Below are positions 38,294 through 47,757 of a stretch of DNA of 64,000 nucleotides, one piece after another. Both the position numbers and the translations under genes were made by a program. Where the stretch lies: the NCBI RefSeq assembly GCF_012843875.1, contig NZ_JABAFY010000004.1, positions 1-64,000 on the forward strand. Direction: 5' to 3'. Positions within the stretch are counted from its first letter, which is position 1, and every line of letters starts with the position of its first letter. This DNA is from Desulfovibrio piger. GTDB taxonomy: Bacteria > Desulfobacterota > Desulfovibrionia > Desulfovibrionales > Desulfovibrionaceae. The notes beneath the pieces were generated by a model that worked only from the letters and a program-made list of their open reading frames with translations, was not told the origin of the DNA and did no database searches.

Positions 38294-38321
38294 CAAAATC
38301 ACTCTTGCAGAGCCTGACGCG

Positions 38322-38723
38322 CTACCGCGGCGCGCGGTCGGGCAGGCTGGCCACCAGATCGGCGTCGGCGGGCAGGAAGGGCAGGTCACGGGCCTGGGCG
38401 GGCGTGACCCAGCGCAGCTCCTGACGTTCCCGGGCGCAGGGCGTGCCGTCGAAGGCGGTGACGTGGAAGAAGTGCAGCTGCACGTGCAGGTCGCGCTCGG
38501 CGTAATCGTGCTCCACGATCTGCCAGAGCCGGCAGGCGCGCACGCTGATGCCCAGCTCTTCACGCAGCTCGCGGCAAAGGGCCTGCTCGGCGGTCTCGCC
38601 GGGTTCGAGCTTGCCGCCGGGGAACTCCCAGTAACCGGCCATGGGCTTGCCTTGCGGGCGCAGGGCGGCCAGCAGGTGGTCGTCCTGCCAGATGATGCCG
38701 CCGGCCACGACGATGGAGGTCAT
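38322..38723 (-). CDS. mutT: MutT-type Nudix hydrolase
   Basis: A 133-residue Nudix protein related to 8-oxo-dGTP pyrophosphohydrolase, which sanitises the nucleotide pool. The Nudix box starts GGKLEPGETAEQA (36-48) and ends RELREELG. The start overlaps the ABC-F stop by 4 nt. Other Nudix substrates cannot be excluded. Confidence 0.9.
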   Translation of the reverse strand: MTSIVVAGGIIWQDDHLLAALRPQGKPMAGYWEFPGGKLEPGETAEQALCRELREELGISVRACRLWQIVEHDYAERDLHVQLHFFHVTAFDGTPCARERQELRWVTPAQARDLPFLPADADLVASLPDRAPR

Positions 38724-40726
38724 GCCAGATCCCCCATGCTGTCGATGTCGGCGCGCCTGGCTTCGATGGCGGCGATCTGTTCTTCCAGGGCGGCCATGTC
38801 TTCCATAAGGCGTTCGGTCAGGTCGCGCAGCTCGTTGAAGCGCTTGAGCAGCTCGGTGGAGCGGGCGCCGTCGGCGTAGACGGCCGGATCGGCCAGCTGG
38901 GTCTCCACGTCGGACTGTTCGTTCATGGCCTTTTCCAGCTCGCCTTCCAGCGCGGCGTATTTCTGCTGCAGGGGCTTGAGCTCCTTGTGCAGGGCGTTGC
39001 GGCGCTCGGCCTGCTCGCGCTTGAGTCGCTTCTGCTCCTCGCGGGAGAGGTTGGCGCGGGGCGCGTTGTCGGGCTTCTCGGCCTTGTTGGAGGCGTTGAG
39101 GCTGGGGCTGACGCTGCCGCTTTCCAGCGCGGCACGGCGGGCCGTGTCGTAGCTGGCGAAGTCGGGGTAGACGGTGATGCCTTTCTCGTCCAGGGCCCAG
39201 GCCTCGGCACCCACCTGCGAGAGCAGCCAGCGGTCGTGGGCCACCATGAGCAGGGTGCCGTCGAACTTCTGCAGGGCCGTGCCCAGGGCCTCGCGGCTTT
39301 CGAGGTCCAGATGGTTGGTGGGTTCGTCCAGCAGCAGGAAGTTGCAGCGCTTGAGGAACAGGCTGGCCAGCACCAGACGGCTCTTTTCACCGCCGGAGAG
39401 CTTGCTCACCTGCCGGTCGAAGTATTCCTGCCCCAGCAGGAAGAGGCCCAGCACGCTCATGAGCTCTTCTTCGGTGGTGCGGGGGTCGGACAGGCGCCGG
39501 ATCTCGCCCAGCACGGTGGTGTCCGGGCGCAGGGTGTCCATCTGGTGCTGGGTGTAGTAGCCCAGGCGCATCTGGGGCGCGGTGACCACGTTGCCGCCGC
39601 AGCGTTCCAGGGTCCCGGCCAGCAGCTTGAGCAGGGTGGACTTGCCGCAGCCGTTGTGGCCCACCAGCGCCACGCGCTGGCCGTTGTACAGGGTGAAGGT
39701 CAGCGGCGGCCACATCTGCTTGCCGTCCGGGAAGTGGAAGGCCAGATCGGCGGCGGCAAGGGCCACCTTTTCCATGTGCGGGGCTTCGGGCCAGGTGAAG
39801 TTCAGTTCCTTGCGCTTGGGCTCGGGACGGTAATCTTCCAGCTCTTTTTCCAGCTTTTTGGCCATCTTCTGGCGCGAACCGGCCTGACGGGCCTTGGTGG
39901 CCTTGGCGCGGAAGCGTTCCACAAAGGCCATCTTGCGGGCCAGTTCGTCCTGCAGGGCCTTGGCTTCGCGTTCGCGCTGGGCGTTGTATTCTTCCTGAAG
40001 GGAGAGGAACTGGGTGTAGGTGGCCTTGCGGAAGACCGGGCGGGACAGGCCCAGATAGAGCACGTGCGTGCCCACGCGGTCCATGAACACGCGGTCGTGG
40101 GCCACGAAGACCAGAGCGCCCTTGAAGTCCATGAGGAAGGACTCCAGCCATTCCACGGCTTCCATGTCCAGATGGTTGGTGGGTTCGTCCAGCAGCAGCA
40201 CGTCGGCCCCGGCGGTGAGCACGCGGGCCAGCTTGGCGCGTTCGCGCCAGCCGCCGGAGAGCTCGCGCAGGGTGCGCAGCCACTTGCTTTCGGCAAAGCC
40301 CAGACCGGAGAGCACGGCCTTGGCGCGGTGCTCGGGATTGTAGCCGTGGGTGGCTTCCAGCTCGGCCTGGCGGTGCATGAGCTGGGTCAGGCGCGCCTCG
40401 TCCTTTTGCTGGGCGGCCTCTTCCCATTCGGCCCAGAATTCGTTCCAGTCATGGAGCACGTCCAGCACATAGGTCAGCAGGGGCGTGTCCAGGGCCTCTT
40501 CGGAAAGCTCCTGTTCCACGAAGCCCAGGCGGCAGCCCCTGGGCAGGATGACACGGCCGCCGTCGGCGGGTTCCACACCGGCCAGCAGGCGGAGGAGGGT
40601 GGATTTACCGGTCCCGTTGGGGCCGCAGACGCACAGACGCACGCCGGAATCCACTTCCAGCGAGAAATTGTTGAAGATGTCCCGTCCGCCAAAGGACTTG
40701 GACAGTTCCTGGATGGTTATTTTCAC
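38720..40726 (-). CDS. ABC-F family ATPase (Uup/YheS-like)
   Basis: A 668-residue soluble protein with two ABC ATPase domains: Walker A GPNGTGKSTLLRL (about residue 38) and GHNGCGKSTLLKL (about 355), signature motifs LSGGWRERA and LSGGEKSR, and LLLDEPTNHLD twice. Between and after them are charged linkers, including a C-terminal coiled coil of about 100 residues. ABC-F proteins bind ribosomes and relieve stalling or confer drug resistance; this one lacks membrane domains. It overlaps mutT and the epimerase gene by 4 nt each (ATGA), a tightly coupled operon. Confidence 0.92.
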   Translation of the reverse strand: MKITIQELSKSFGGRDIFNNFSLEVDSGVRLCVCGPNGTGKSTLLRLLAGVEPADGGRVILPRGCRLGFVEQELSEEALDTPLLTYVLDVLHDWNEFWAEWEEAAQQKDEARLTQLMHRQAELEATHGYNPEHRAKAVLSGLGFAESKWLRTLRELSGGWRERAKLARVLTAGADVLLLDEPTNHLDMEAVEWLESFLMDFKGALVFVAHDRVFMDRVGTHVLYLGLSRPVFRKATYTQFLSLQEEYNAQREREAKALQDELARKMAFVERFRAKATKARQAGSRQKMAKKLEKELEDYRPEPKRKELNFTWPEAPHMEKVALAAADLAFHFPDGKQMWPPLTFTLYNGQRVALVGHNGCGKSTLLKLLAGTLERCGGNVVTAPQMRLGYYTQHQMDTLRPDTTVLGEIRRLSDPRTTEEELMSVLGLFLLGQEYFDRQVSKLSGGEKSRLVLASLFLKRCNFLLLDEPTNHLDLESREALGTALQKFDGTLLMVAHDRWLLSQVGAEAWALDEKGITVYPDFASYDTARRAALESGSVSPSLNASNKAEKPDNAPRANLSREEQKRLKREQAERRNALHKELKPLQQKYAALEGELEKAMNEQSDVETQLADPAVYADGARSTELLKRFNELRDLTERLMEDMAALEEQIAAIEARRADIDSMGDLA

Positions 40727-41775
40727 AGCAGGCCCTCGCGCCTGTAGCCTTCCACGGCTTCTTGCATGCCCTGGTCGAGCGTGAGGGCGGGGGCATAGCC
40801 GAGTTCCTCGCGCAGGCGCGACGCGTCGCAGGTCCAGCCGGACTGGCGGGCTTCGCGGTATTTGTCCAGATTCCAGTTGGGGGCGCGGCCCTTGCGTCCC
40901 AGCGCGGCCAGCAGGCTGCCGCCCAGGGTGGACAGCAGCGCGGTCAGACCCAGGAAGCAGAGGGGCAGGCGCAGGATGCAGGCCTTTTTGCCCATGGCAC
41001 GGGCCATGGCGCGGTAAAAGTCGGCCATGGCGTAGCAGCCGCCGTCATTGACGTGATAGACGCCGTGCGCTTCGGGGCGGCAGCAGCAGACGATGGCGCG
41101 GCCCACGTCGCGACCATGCACGGCCGAGACCGGGAAGCGGCGGAACATGCCGGGCGTGACGGCCACGCCGTAGCGCAGGCCTTGGAACACGGGCAGCAGG
41201 CCGCGGTCGCCGGAGCCGTAGATGATGGGCGGCCGCAGGGTGACCATGCGCTCGCCCAGGGCACGGCCCAGGATCTGTTCCACCATGAGTTTGGACCAGC
41301 CGTAGGCGGACACGGGCGCGCCGGGGGCGTCGTCGCCCCTGCCGGCGGCAGTGTCGCAGGGGCCGCTGGCGGCCAGACTGGAGACCAGCACCATGCGCTG
41401 CGGGGCCTGGCCCTGCGCGTCGAGACGCTGCCAGGCCGTGGCCAGGGCGCGGGCGGCCTCGCTGTTGGCGCGCAGATAGTCCTGCCAGCCCAGACCGAAG
41501 AGCAGGGCGGCCATGTGGATGCAGATGTCCTGGCCGCGCAGGGCTTCTTCCAGTCCGGCGCCGCTGCGCAGGTCGGCGCGGACAACCTCCACCCCGGCGG
41601 GCAGATGGTCGCGGCGGGACGTGGCGCGGGTGATGCAGGTGACGCGGGCCCCGGCAGCCACCAGCTGGGGCAGCAGGTGACGGCCCACGAAGCCGGTGCC
41701 GCCGGTGACGACGATTTTTTTGCCGTCCAGCCAGGGAGCGGGCATGCCCAGGGGAGTATCGGCGCTATGGCTCAT
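40723..41775 (-). CDS. NAD-dependent epimerase/dehydratase family protein
   Basis: A 350-residue extended-SDR enzyme: TGGTGFVGRH (24-33) binds NAD(P), and the active-site pair is Tyr158-x-x-x-Lys162 (YGWSK). It starts 4 nt inside the end of the acyltransferase gene (ATGA overlap), so the two proteins are made together. In this pairing with a GNAT-type acyltransferase, one candidate role is reduction of a ceramide-like keto intermediate (CerR), but sugar epimerases have the same fold. Function is inferred from neighbours only. Confidence 0.8.
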   Translation of the reverse strand: MSHSADTPLGMPAPWLDGKKIVVTGGTGFVGRHLLPQLVAAGARVTCITRATSRRDHLPAGVEVVRADLRSGAGLEEALRGQDICIHMAALLFGLGWQDYLRANSEAARALATAWQRLDAQGQAPQRMVLVSSLAASGPCDTAAGRGDDAPGAPVSAYGWSKLMVEQILGRALGERMVTLRPPIIYGSGDRGLLPVFQGLRYGVAVTPGMFRRFPVSAVHGRDVGRAIVCCCRPEAHGVYHVNDGGCYAMADFYRAMARAMGKKACILRLPLCFLGLTALLSTLGGSLLAALGRKGRAPNWNLDKYREARQSGWTCDASRLREELGYAPALTLDQGMQEAVEGYRREGLL

Positions 41776-42917
41776 GACACGATCTCCTTGCGGTACAGGC
41801 GGTAACGTTTGGTGATCCGCCCGGAAAAGTCTTCGATGAGGTCATTGACGGCCATGTTGTCCTCCAGAACCCACGAGCCTTCCACCTGGCAGAACTCGGG
41901 ATGGCGGCGGGCCTGTTCCAGCATGTAGTCCAGCAGGAGCAGGGGCAGGCCCAGCAGGCGGAACTCTTCGCGGATGCCGAAGAGGATCATGCGGTACTTG
42001 CCGCGCATCTCGCCCCGCGCCTGCCAGTAATGCCACAGGGCGCTCAGGCCCAGCTTGCCGTTGAGGCGCTTGAGCAGGGGATTGAAGTCCGGCAGGGCCA
42101 CCATGCCCGCGGCGGGCTCGCCGTCATGGAAGAAGAGGACGAAGAAATCGGGGTTGAGCAGGCCCTTGAGCTCCTTCACCAGCACGTCGGCCTCGCCGTC
42201 GGAAAGGGGCGCGAAGCCCCAGTTGCCGGCCCACGAGATGCGGTAGAGGTCCAGCATGATGCGGATGTCCTCGGTGAGGGTGGCTTTGGAGGAGACGCGG
42301 CAGGTGAAGCGCTCCTGCTCCTTGAGGTGGCGGATCTCGTCCTTGAGCCAGTCCTCCACCCGCAGCTTGTCGCGCTCGATGAGGTAGGCGAACAGGTCCT
42401 GCTCCTTGCGCATGTGCCAGGATTCCAGCAGGGCGGGATAGTAGGGCGGGTTCCAGGGCATCATGAGCGCGGGGGCCTCGTCGAAGCCGTCCACCAGCAT
42501 GGCGCAGGTGTAGTTGGTGGACGGATTGAGGGGCCCGCGCATGAAGGCCATGCCCTGGCGGCGCAGCCAGTCGTGGGCGGCCTGCAGCAGGGCGTGGGCG
42601 GCCTCGCGGTCATCCCGGCATTCGAAGAAGCCGAAGGCCCCGCAGCGTTCGCCGGCATAGGCGTTGTATTTTTCGTCCACGATGGCCGCGATGCGGCCCA
42701 CGGGGCGGCCGTCGCGCAGGGCCAGGAACAGCTCGCGCCGGGCGGTCTTCCAGAAGGGATGCTCGCCGGGCGAGAGCAGCTCGCGGTCCTGCTTTTTCAG
42801 GTTGGGCACCCAGAGGGAATCCGGCGTGTAGATGCTCCAGGGCAGTTCGACGAAGCGGTCCAGGTCTTCCGCAGTGTTGACGGGGATGATGCTCAGTTCT
42901 GCCACGCGGGCCTCCAT
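41772..42917 (-). CDS. GNAT-superfamily acyltransferase, large
   Basis: A 381-residue protein with a GNAT-like fold region: GRIAAIVDEKYNAY, AFGFFECRDD, and the characteristic RGPLNPSTNY...GFDEAPALMMPWNPPYY in the middle, and a second acyltransferase-like part at 260-375. The pattern resembles the large GNAT family to which bacterial ceramide synthase (bCerS) and E. coli YghO belong; I cannot confirm which subfamily. Ends in the epimerase gene with a 4-nt overlap. Start ATG 42917 is uncertain, since upstream frame continues. Confidence 0.6.
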   Translation of the reverse strand: MEARVAELSIIPVNTAEDLDRFVELPWSIYTPDSLWVPNLKKQDRELLSPGEHPFWKTARRELFLALRDGRPVGRIAAIVDEKYNAYAGERCGAFGFFECRDDREAAHALLQAAHDWLRRQGMAFMRGPLNPSTNYTCAMLVDGFDEAPALMMPWNPPYYPALLESWHMRKEQDLFAYLIERDKLRVEDWLKDEIRHLKEQERFTCRVSSKATLTEDIRIMLDLYRISWAGNWGFAPLSDGEADVLVKELKGLLNPDFFVLFFHDGEPAAGMVALPDFNPLLKRLNGKLGLSALWHYWQARGEMRGKYRMILFGIREEFRLLGLPLLLLDYMLEQARRHPEFCQVEGSWVLEDNMAVNDLIEDFSGRITKRYRLYRKEIVS

Positions 42918-43102
42918 GGAGCAGACTTGCAGGGGCTGCCGTACCCTGTTGCGGTTGGATCTTCGGGGCTGGCCGGGCCGTCCCGGCAGGCGTCGGGGCG
43001 CGAAAGCAAGGCCGGGACGGGGCGCAGTGCCCCGGACAAAAAACACCGCGCGGGAGAGCGCCTTACGGTACCCTCCCGCACGGGAAAAGGAGCGGACGTG
43101 CG

Positions 43103-44044
43103 TTAGGCCGTCTTCAGGGAGCCGCGCAGCTCGTCCAGGCTGGTCACACCCAGCTGGCGGCAGACGGCGGGCAGTTCCTTGACGATCTCGAAGGCGCGGT
43201 CGGGGCTGATGAAGTTGGCCGTGCCGATCTGGACGGCATGGGCACCCACCAGGATGAACTCCAGCACGTCTTCGGCGGAGCAGATGCCGCCCAGGCCGAT
43301 GACGGGGATGTCCACGGCCTTGCAGACCTGCCACACGCAGCGCAGGGCCACGGGCTTGATGGCCGGGCCGGACAGGCCGCCGATGACATTGGCCAGGCGG
43401 GGCTTGCGCCGGGCCACGTCCACGGCCATGCCCGAAAGGGTGTTGATGCACGAGATCATGTCCGCACCGGCGTCCTGCACGCTGCGGGCCATGAGGGCGA
43501 TGTCCGTGACATTGGGCGAAAGCTTGATGATGAGCGGCTTGTTGGGGGCCGCGTCACGGGCGGCGCGGGTGACGGCCGCGGCCAGCTTGGGGTCCTGCCC
43601 GAAGAGGATGCCGCCGCTCTTGACGTTGGGGCAGGAGACGTTCACTTCCAGCGCGGCCACGCCTTCCTCTTCATTGAGGCGGGCGGCCAGCTCGCCGAAT
43701 TCGGCGGGGGAGGTGGCGTAAAGGTTGGCGATGACGGGCAGATGCTGCCAGGGCAGGCGGGGGAGCTTTTCCTTGCAGAAGGCTTCCACGCCGTCGTTCT
43801 GCAGGCCTACGGCATTGAGCATGCCGGCCGTGGTCTCCACGATGCGCGGGCAGGGGTTGCCGTCGCGGGGCAGCAGGGACAGGCCCTTGACGATGATGCC
43901 GCCCAGGCTGGTCAGGTCGCCGTAGGGGGCGAATTCCATGCCGTAACCGAAGGTGCCGGAAGCCGTGAGCACCGGGTTCTTGAGGTGCAGGCTTTGCGTG
44001 GGCCCCTTGAGGGTGACGGAAAGATCCATAGAGTGCTGGTTCAT
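43103..44044 (-). CDS. pyrD: Dihydroorotate dehydrogenase B, catalytic subunit
   Basis: Oxidises dihydroorotate to orotate in pyrimidine synthesis, using FMN, with electrons passed to PyrK. The 313-residue class 1B enzyme shows NPVLTASGTFGYG, the catalytic Cys region VNVSCPNVKSGG, IIKLSPNVTD, and GLGGICSAEDVLEFI. GGGGGA lies upstream of the ATG at 44044. Follows pyrK by 13 nt on the same strand. Confidence 0.95.
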   Translation of the reverse strand: MNQHSMDLSVTLKGPTQSLHLKNPVLTASGTFGYGMEFAPYGDLTSLGGIIVKGLSLLPRDGNPCPRIVETTAGMLNAVGLQNDGVEAFCKEKLPRLPWQHLPVIANLYATSPAEFGELAARLNEEEGVAALEVNVSCPNVKSGGILFGQDPKLAAAVTRAARDAAPNKPLIIKLSPNVTDIALMARSVQDAGADMISCINTLSGMAVDVARRKPRLANVIGGLSGPAIKPVALRCVWQVCKAVDIPVIGLGGICSAEDVLEFILVGAHAVQIGTANFISPDRAFEIVKELPAVCRQLGVTSLDELRGSLKTA

Positions 44045-44057
44045 GCTGTCCCCCGGC

Positions 44058-44867
44058 CTAGAGCTCGATCTGGTTGGCCCAGAACACGGGGCCGTGGTTG
44101 CAGGTCTGGACAAGGCCGTTGCGCTTGTCGGCCACGGGCCATTCCTCGGTGGTGCGGGTCACGCAGCCAAGGCAGGCGCCCACGCCGCAGGCCATGCGGT
44201 TTTCCAGCGAGAGCTGCACGCGGGCGTTGAGCTCACGGGCGAAGCCGTGCACGGTCTTGAGGAAGGGCAGGGGGCCGCAGGCCAGGATCAGGCCCTTCTG
44301 CTCGGCGTATTCGCGCATGCGTTCCTGGATGGTGAAGATGAAGTTGTCCAGGTCGCCGGGCACGGTCTCGCGCAGGCTGTCCAGGGGCACATGCTCGTTG
44401 ATGCTGTCCACGGGGTAGCAGCTCAGCGGCTCGCGATGGCCAAAGAGCATGGTCACGTTCCACGGCTTGGGGTGCTCGCTCACATAGCCCACGAAGGGCA
44501 CGATGCCCATGCCGCCGGCCAGCAGCAGGGTGGGGGTGTCGGGCTCCATGGCGAAGCCGTTGCCCAGGGGACCCCAGACGCGCACGGTGTCGCCGGCCTT
44601 GAGTTCGGCCATGCGACGGGTGCCGCGCCCCACGACCTGGAAGAAGCAGATCAGGTGGCGGGAAGTCATGTGGCAGATGCCGAAGGGACGGGCCCAGGGC
44701 ATCTCGAGACCGAACGACGTGGGCCGCACCATCACGAACTGGCCGGGACGCCATGACGGCCAGTCGGGGCGGGTGAGGCGCAGGGCGAAGAAGCGGCTTT
44801 CCTGGCCGGTCTGGCCGAAGGGGACCAGATCCAGCACCGTAAGTAGGCAGGAGCTAGGTTGTGTCAT
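44058..44867 (-). CDS. pyrK: Dihydroorotate dehydrogenase B, electron transfer subunit
   Basis: Iron-sulfur/FAD subunit that passes electrons from PyrD to NAD. The 269-residue protein has the ferredoxin-reductase-like FAD and NAD regions (RPFGICHM, LAGGMGIVPFVG) and a C-terminal [2Fe-2S] cluster motif CGVGACLGC followed by a distant Cys (QTCNHG). First gene of the pyrKD pair and divergent from asd, 471 bp away. Confidence 0.95.
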   Translation of the reverse strand: MTQPSSCLLTVLDLVPFGQTGQESRFFALRLTRPDWPSWRPGQFVMVRPTSFGLEMPWARPFGICHMTSRHLICFFQVVGRGTRRMAELKAGDTVRVWGPLGNGFAMEPDTPTLLLAGGMGIVPFVGYVSEHPKPWNVTMLFGHREPLSCYPVDSINEHVPLDSLRETVPGDLDNFIFTIQERMREYAEQKGLILACGPLPFLKTVHGFARELNARVQLSLENRMACGVGACLGCVTRTTEEWPVADKRNGLVQTCNHGPVFWANQIEL

Positions 44868-45177
44868 CGCGCAAGTATAGGAGCTTGTGCCGGAACGGTC
44901 AACATTCCGGGCCCGTCAGAAGCGGGCGGAAGGCGTTTTTTTCTGCCTGCGTCGCAAGCCGGGAAAAGCGCAGGCAAAAAGGCTTGGTCATGCCCCGGGG
45001 AGAGCCTGCGTCAGGGGGGCGGACGGCGGGCGTCCGGGCCGCGGGATGTTCCGCATATCTGTCCCGGCGACGGTGCGGGAAGGGGAGGAAAATCATTTCG
45101 ATTTCAGCGTGTTGCGCCGCACCATGCCGCACGGTCGGCAAAAAGGGCGATGCACTGCCGGAGCACTGCAGGATAAC

Positions 45178-45193
45178 TGTGTAATTTTTCACA
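45178..45193. promoter_or_regulatory. CRP/FNR-type (HcpR-like) site in the pyrK-asd interval
   Basis: TGTGT-AATTTT-TCACA differs by one base from the TGTGA-N6-TCACA dyad. HcpR of Desulfovibrio uses a TTGTGA-N6-TCACAA consensus. It is in the AT-rich half of the 471-bp gap and 146 bp before asd; the remainder of the gap has no gene. Confidence 0.35.
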
Positions 45194-45338
45194 CGAAAAT
45201 TGTCAGTACAGACGCGCCGTCACATCTTCCCTTTTGCCATGATGCCCGCTATAGTCAGGTTTCTTTTGGGGCCGGGCCGGAATGATGCTGCTGCAGACCC
45301 CGTATAGCCTTTGATTTGCCCTGCATGGAGAATTGAGC

Positions 45339-46385
45339 ATGAGCAAGAAGTTGACTGTTGCCGTTGTGGGCGCCACGGGCGCCGTGGGCCGTGAAATGCT
45401 GAAAACCCTGCACGATCGCCAGTTCCCGGCCACGGAAGTGCGTGCTTTCGCCTCGGCCCGTTCCGCCGGGACCAAGGTGCCTTTCGGCGATGACGAGCTG
45501 GTGGTGCAGGAACTGAAGGAAGATGTCTTCGAAGGTATCGACATCGCCATCTTCTCCGCCGGCGGCAGCACTTCCGAAAAATTCGCTCCCCATGCCGCCC
45601 ATGCCGGCTGTGTGGTGGTGGACAACTCCTCCCAGTGGCGCATGGACGACCGCTGCCCCCTGGTCGTCCCCGAAGTGAACCCCGAACACCTGGAAGGCCA
45701 TCAGGGCATCATCGCCAACCCCAACTGCTCCACCATCCAGATGCTGGTGGCCCTCAAGCCCATCCATGACGCCGTGGGCATCAAGCGCATCGTGGTCTCC
45801 ACCTATCAGGCCGTGTCCGGTACCGGCCAGAAGGGCCTGGAAGAACTGGAACGCCAGACCCGCGACCTGTTCAACATGCGCGAGCCCGAAAACAAGGTCT
45901 ATCCTTACCGCATCGCCTTCAACGTGCTGCCGCACATCGACGTCTTCCTGGAGAACGACTACACCAAGGAAGAAATGAAGATGGTCAACGAGACCGTGAA
46001 GATCTTCAACGATCCCACGGTCAAGGTGACCGCCACCTGCGTGCGCGTGCCCGTGTTCTACTGCCATGCCGAGTCCGTGAACATCGAGACCCACAAGAAG
46101 ATGACCGCCAAGGAATGCCGCATCCTGCTCTCGCAGGCCCCCGGCGTGCGCGTCTTCGACAACCCGCGCGAAAAGATGTACCCCATGCCCGCCTACTGCG
46201 TGGGCGACGACGAGACCTATGTGGGCCGCATCCGCGAGGACGAGACCATCGAGAACGGCCTGAACCTCTGGATCGTGGCCGACAACGTGCGCAAGGGCGC
46301 GGCCCTCAATGCCGTGCAGATCGCCGAGGAACTGCTCAAGCGCGATCTGGTGCGCGTGCCCGACAAGAACGTTTTCATGTCCTAG
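45339..46385 (+). CDS. asd: Aspartate-semialdehyde dehydrogenase
   Basis: Makes aspartate semialdehyde for lysine, threonine, methionine and cell-wall diaminopimelate. 348 residues: Rossmann motif VVGATGAVGREML (10-22), the catalytic Cys130 in ANPNCSTIQM, and the conserved QAVSGTGQKGLEEL loop. GGAG lies 8 nt before the ATG; a TTG two codons upstream is rejected. Terminator at 46409. Confidence 0.97.
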   Translation: MSKKLTVAVVGATGAVGREMLKTLHDRQFPATEVRAFASARSAGTKVPFGDDELVVQELKEDVFEGIDIAIFSAGGSTSEKFAPHAAHAGCVVVDNSSQWRMDDRCPLVVPEVNPEHLEGHQGIIANPNCSTIQMLVALKPIHDAVGIKRIVVSTYQAVSGTGQKGLEELERQTRDLFNMREPENKVYPYRIAFNVLPHIDVFLENDYTKEEMKMVNETVKIFNDPTVKVTATCVRVPVFYCHAESVNIETHKKMTAKECRILLSQAPGVRVFDNPREKMYPMPAYCVGDDETYVGRIREDETIENGLNLWIVADNVRKGAALNAVQIAEELLKRDLVRVPDKNVFMS

Positions 46386-46408
46386 TCCGCAGCGACAGGA
46401 TACGGACA

Positions 46409-46466
46409 GCAGAGGGGGAGGGGCCCGTTCCCGCCGTGGCGGGGCAGGTCCTTCCCCCTGCTTTTT
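46409..46466 (+). terminator. Terminator after asd
   Basis: GCAGAGGGGGAGGGGCC pairs with GGTCCTTCCCCCTGC (a small CCCGCC/GGCGGG hairpin sits inside), followed by TTTTT. The rest of the 259-bp gap to the next gene is empty. Confidence 0.85.
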
Positions 46467-46644
46467 GCCCTGCGGCGCGCAGGCGCGGGCGTGATCCCCG
46501 GCAGCGGGGCAAGGTATTCCCCGCCGCTGCCGTTCGTGCTAGAAAAAGACGTTTCACCGGCGACAGCCGCCGGCAGGGGCCCTGCCCCCGATCAGCAACC
46601 ACAACAGGCCGCTCCCGCGCGGGAGGGCCTTTCGCGGGGATGCC

Positions 46645-47595
46645 ATGAAGATTCTGGATGCCGATGCCTGGATGGCGGCCCTGATGGCCGCGCCCCGGCC
46701 CGGGGCCGACAAGATCCTGGCCTTTTACGATGCGCGTGTGGACGCCGTCTGCCGTGACGCGCGCTGTCTGCTCCTGCCCCTGGACGACCACATGTGCCAC
46801 CGGGGCGATGCCCTGTTCGAGAGCCTGTGCTACCGCGAGGGCCGCATCTTTGCCCTTGAGGAACACCTGGCCCGCCTGCGCGACGGCAGCCGCGCCCTTT
46901 CCCTGCTGCCGCCCTGTTCGTGGGACGAGCTGCGCGCCCGCATCCTGGACGTGGCCCGCGCTTCGGGCACCGATCATGGCGACATCCGCGTGCTGGTGGG
47001 CCGCGGGCCCGGCGGTTTCGGCGTCTCGCCCGAGGAGTGCCCGCAGTCCAGCCTCTACATCGTGGCCCTGCGCAAGGCGCTGCCCACGGAAGCCTTTTAC
47101 GAGAAGGGCCTCACGGCCTTTGCCAGCGCCATCCCGCCCAAGCAGGAATATCTGGCCCGCATCAAGAGCACCAACTATCTGCCCAATGTCTTCATGGCGG
47201 CCGAGGCCCGGCAGCGGGGCATGGACGTGGCCGTGACCTTTGACGAGGACGGCCATCTGGGCGAGGCCGCCATCGCCAATATGGGCATCGTGGATGCAGA
47301 AGGCCGCCTGTGCTGTCCCGAAGGGCGCCGCATCCTGCCCGGCACCTCCATGCTGGCCGCCCGCAAGATCGCGCCGCAGCGCCTGCCCGTGGTGGAGCGC
47401 CCCATCCGCCGCGAAGAGATCTTCACGGCCCGCGAGATGCTGCTTTTCACCAGCGCCAGTCTGTGCGTGGGCATCAGCCACTTCGAGGGCCGTCCCATCG
47501 GCCAGGGCCCCGACGCCGGCCGTCCCGGCCCCGTGGCCCGCTGGCTGCGTGACGCCCTGCTGGAACACATGCTGGCTACCGGCACGCCGTTCTAG
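46645..47595 (+). CDS. Class IV PLP-dependent aminotransferase/lyase
   Basis: 316 residues with the branched-chain-aminotransferase/aminodeoxychorismate-lyase fold: DHMCHRGDALFESL, the PLP-Lys in RIKSTNYLPN (Schiff-base lysine), GHLGEAAIANMGIV, and ILPGTSMLAARKI. The last motif is close to 4-amino-4-deoxychorismate lyase (PabC), but branched-chain transaminase and D-amino acid transaminase share the fold. Weak upstream GGGG. It precedes the TtuA-type gene without clear linkage. Confidence 0.8.
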   Translation: MKILDADAWMAALMAAPRPGADKILAFYDARVDAVCRDARCLLLPLDDHMCHRGDALFESLCYREGRIFALEEHLARLRDGSRALSLLPPCSWDELRARILDVARASGTDHGDIRVLVGRGPGGFGVSPEECPQSSLYIVALRKALPTEAFYEKGLTAFASAIPPKQEYLARIKSTNYLPNVFMAAEARQRGMDVAVTFDEDGHLGEAAIANMGIVDAEGRLCCPEGRRILPGTSMLAARKIAPQRLPVVERPIRREEIFTAREMLLFTSASLCVGISHFEGRPIGQGPDAGRPGPVARWLRDALLEHMLATGTPF

Positions 47596-47602
47596 GGTCA
47601 TA

Positions 47603-47650
47603 TTTGAGAGGGAAGGGGCCCCTTCCCTCAAACTCCCCTCTCCCCTGCGC
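47603..47650 (+). repeat. Intergenic hairpin element, short copy E
   Basis: Hairpin TTTGAG(AG)GGAA...TTCCCTCAAA at 47603-47632, then CTCCCCTCTCCC. Directly 3' of the class IV aminotransferase gene; the inner loop is reduced compared with other copies. Confidence 0.6.
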
Positions 47651-47757
47651 ACGTTATCCGGGAAAGCCCCGCCATGTCAGATGAACATGGTGAAAAGTTC
47701 CATAGAGGGAAATATCCATCCCTCATGGAGCATCCCGGTTTTCTTGAATTTGTATGT

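Noticed and set aside
45244-45338. TTGCCA with TATAGT upstream of asd considered as promoter
   Set aside because: Spacing between the two boxes is only about 10 bp, too short for sigma70.
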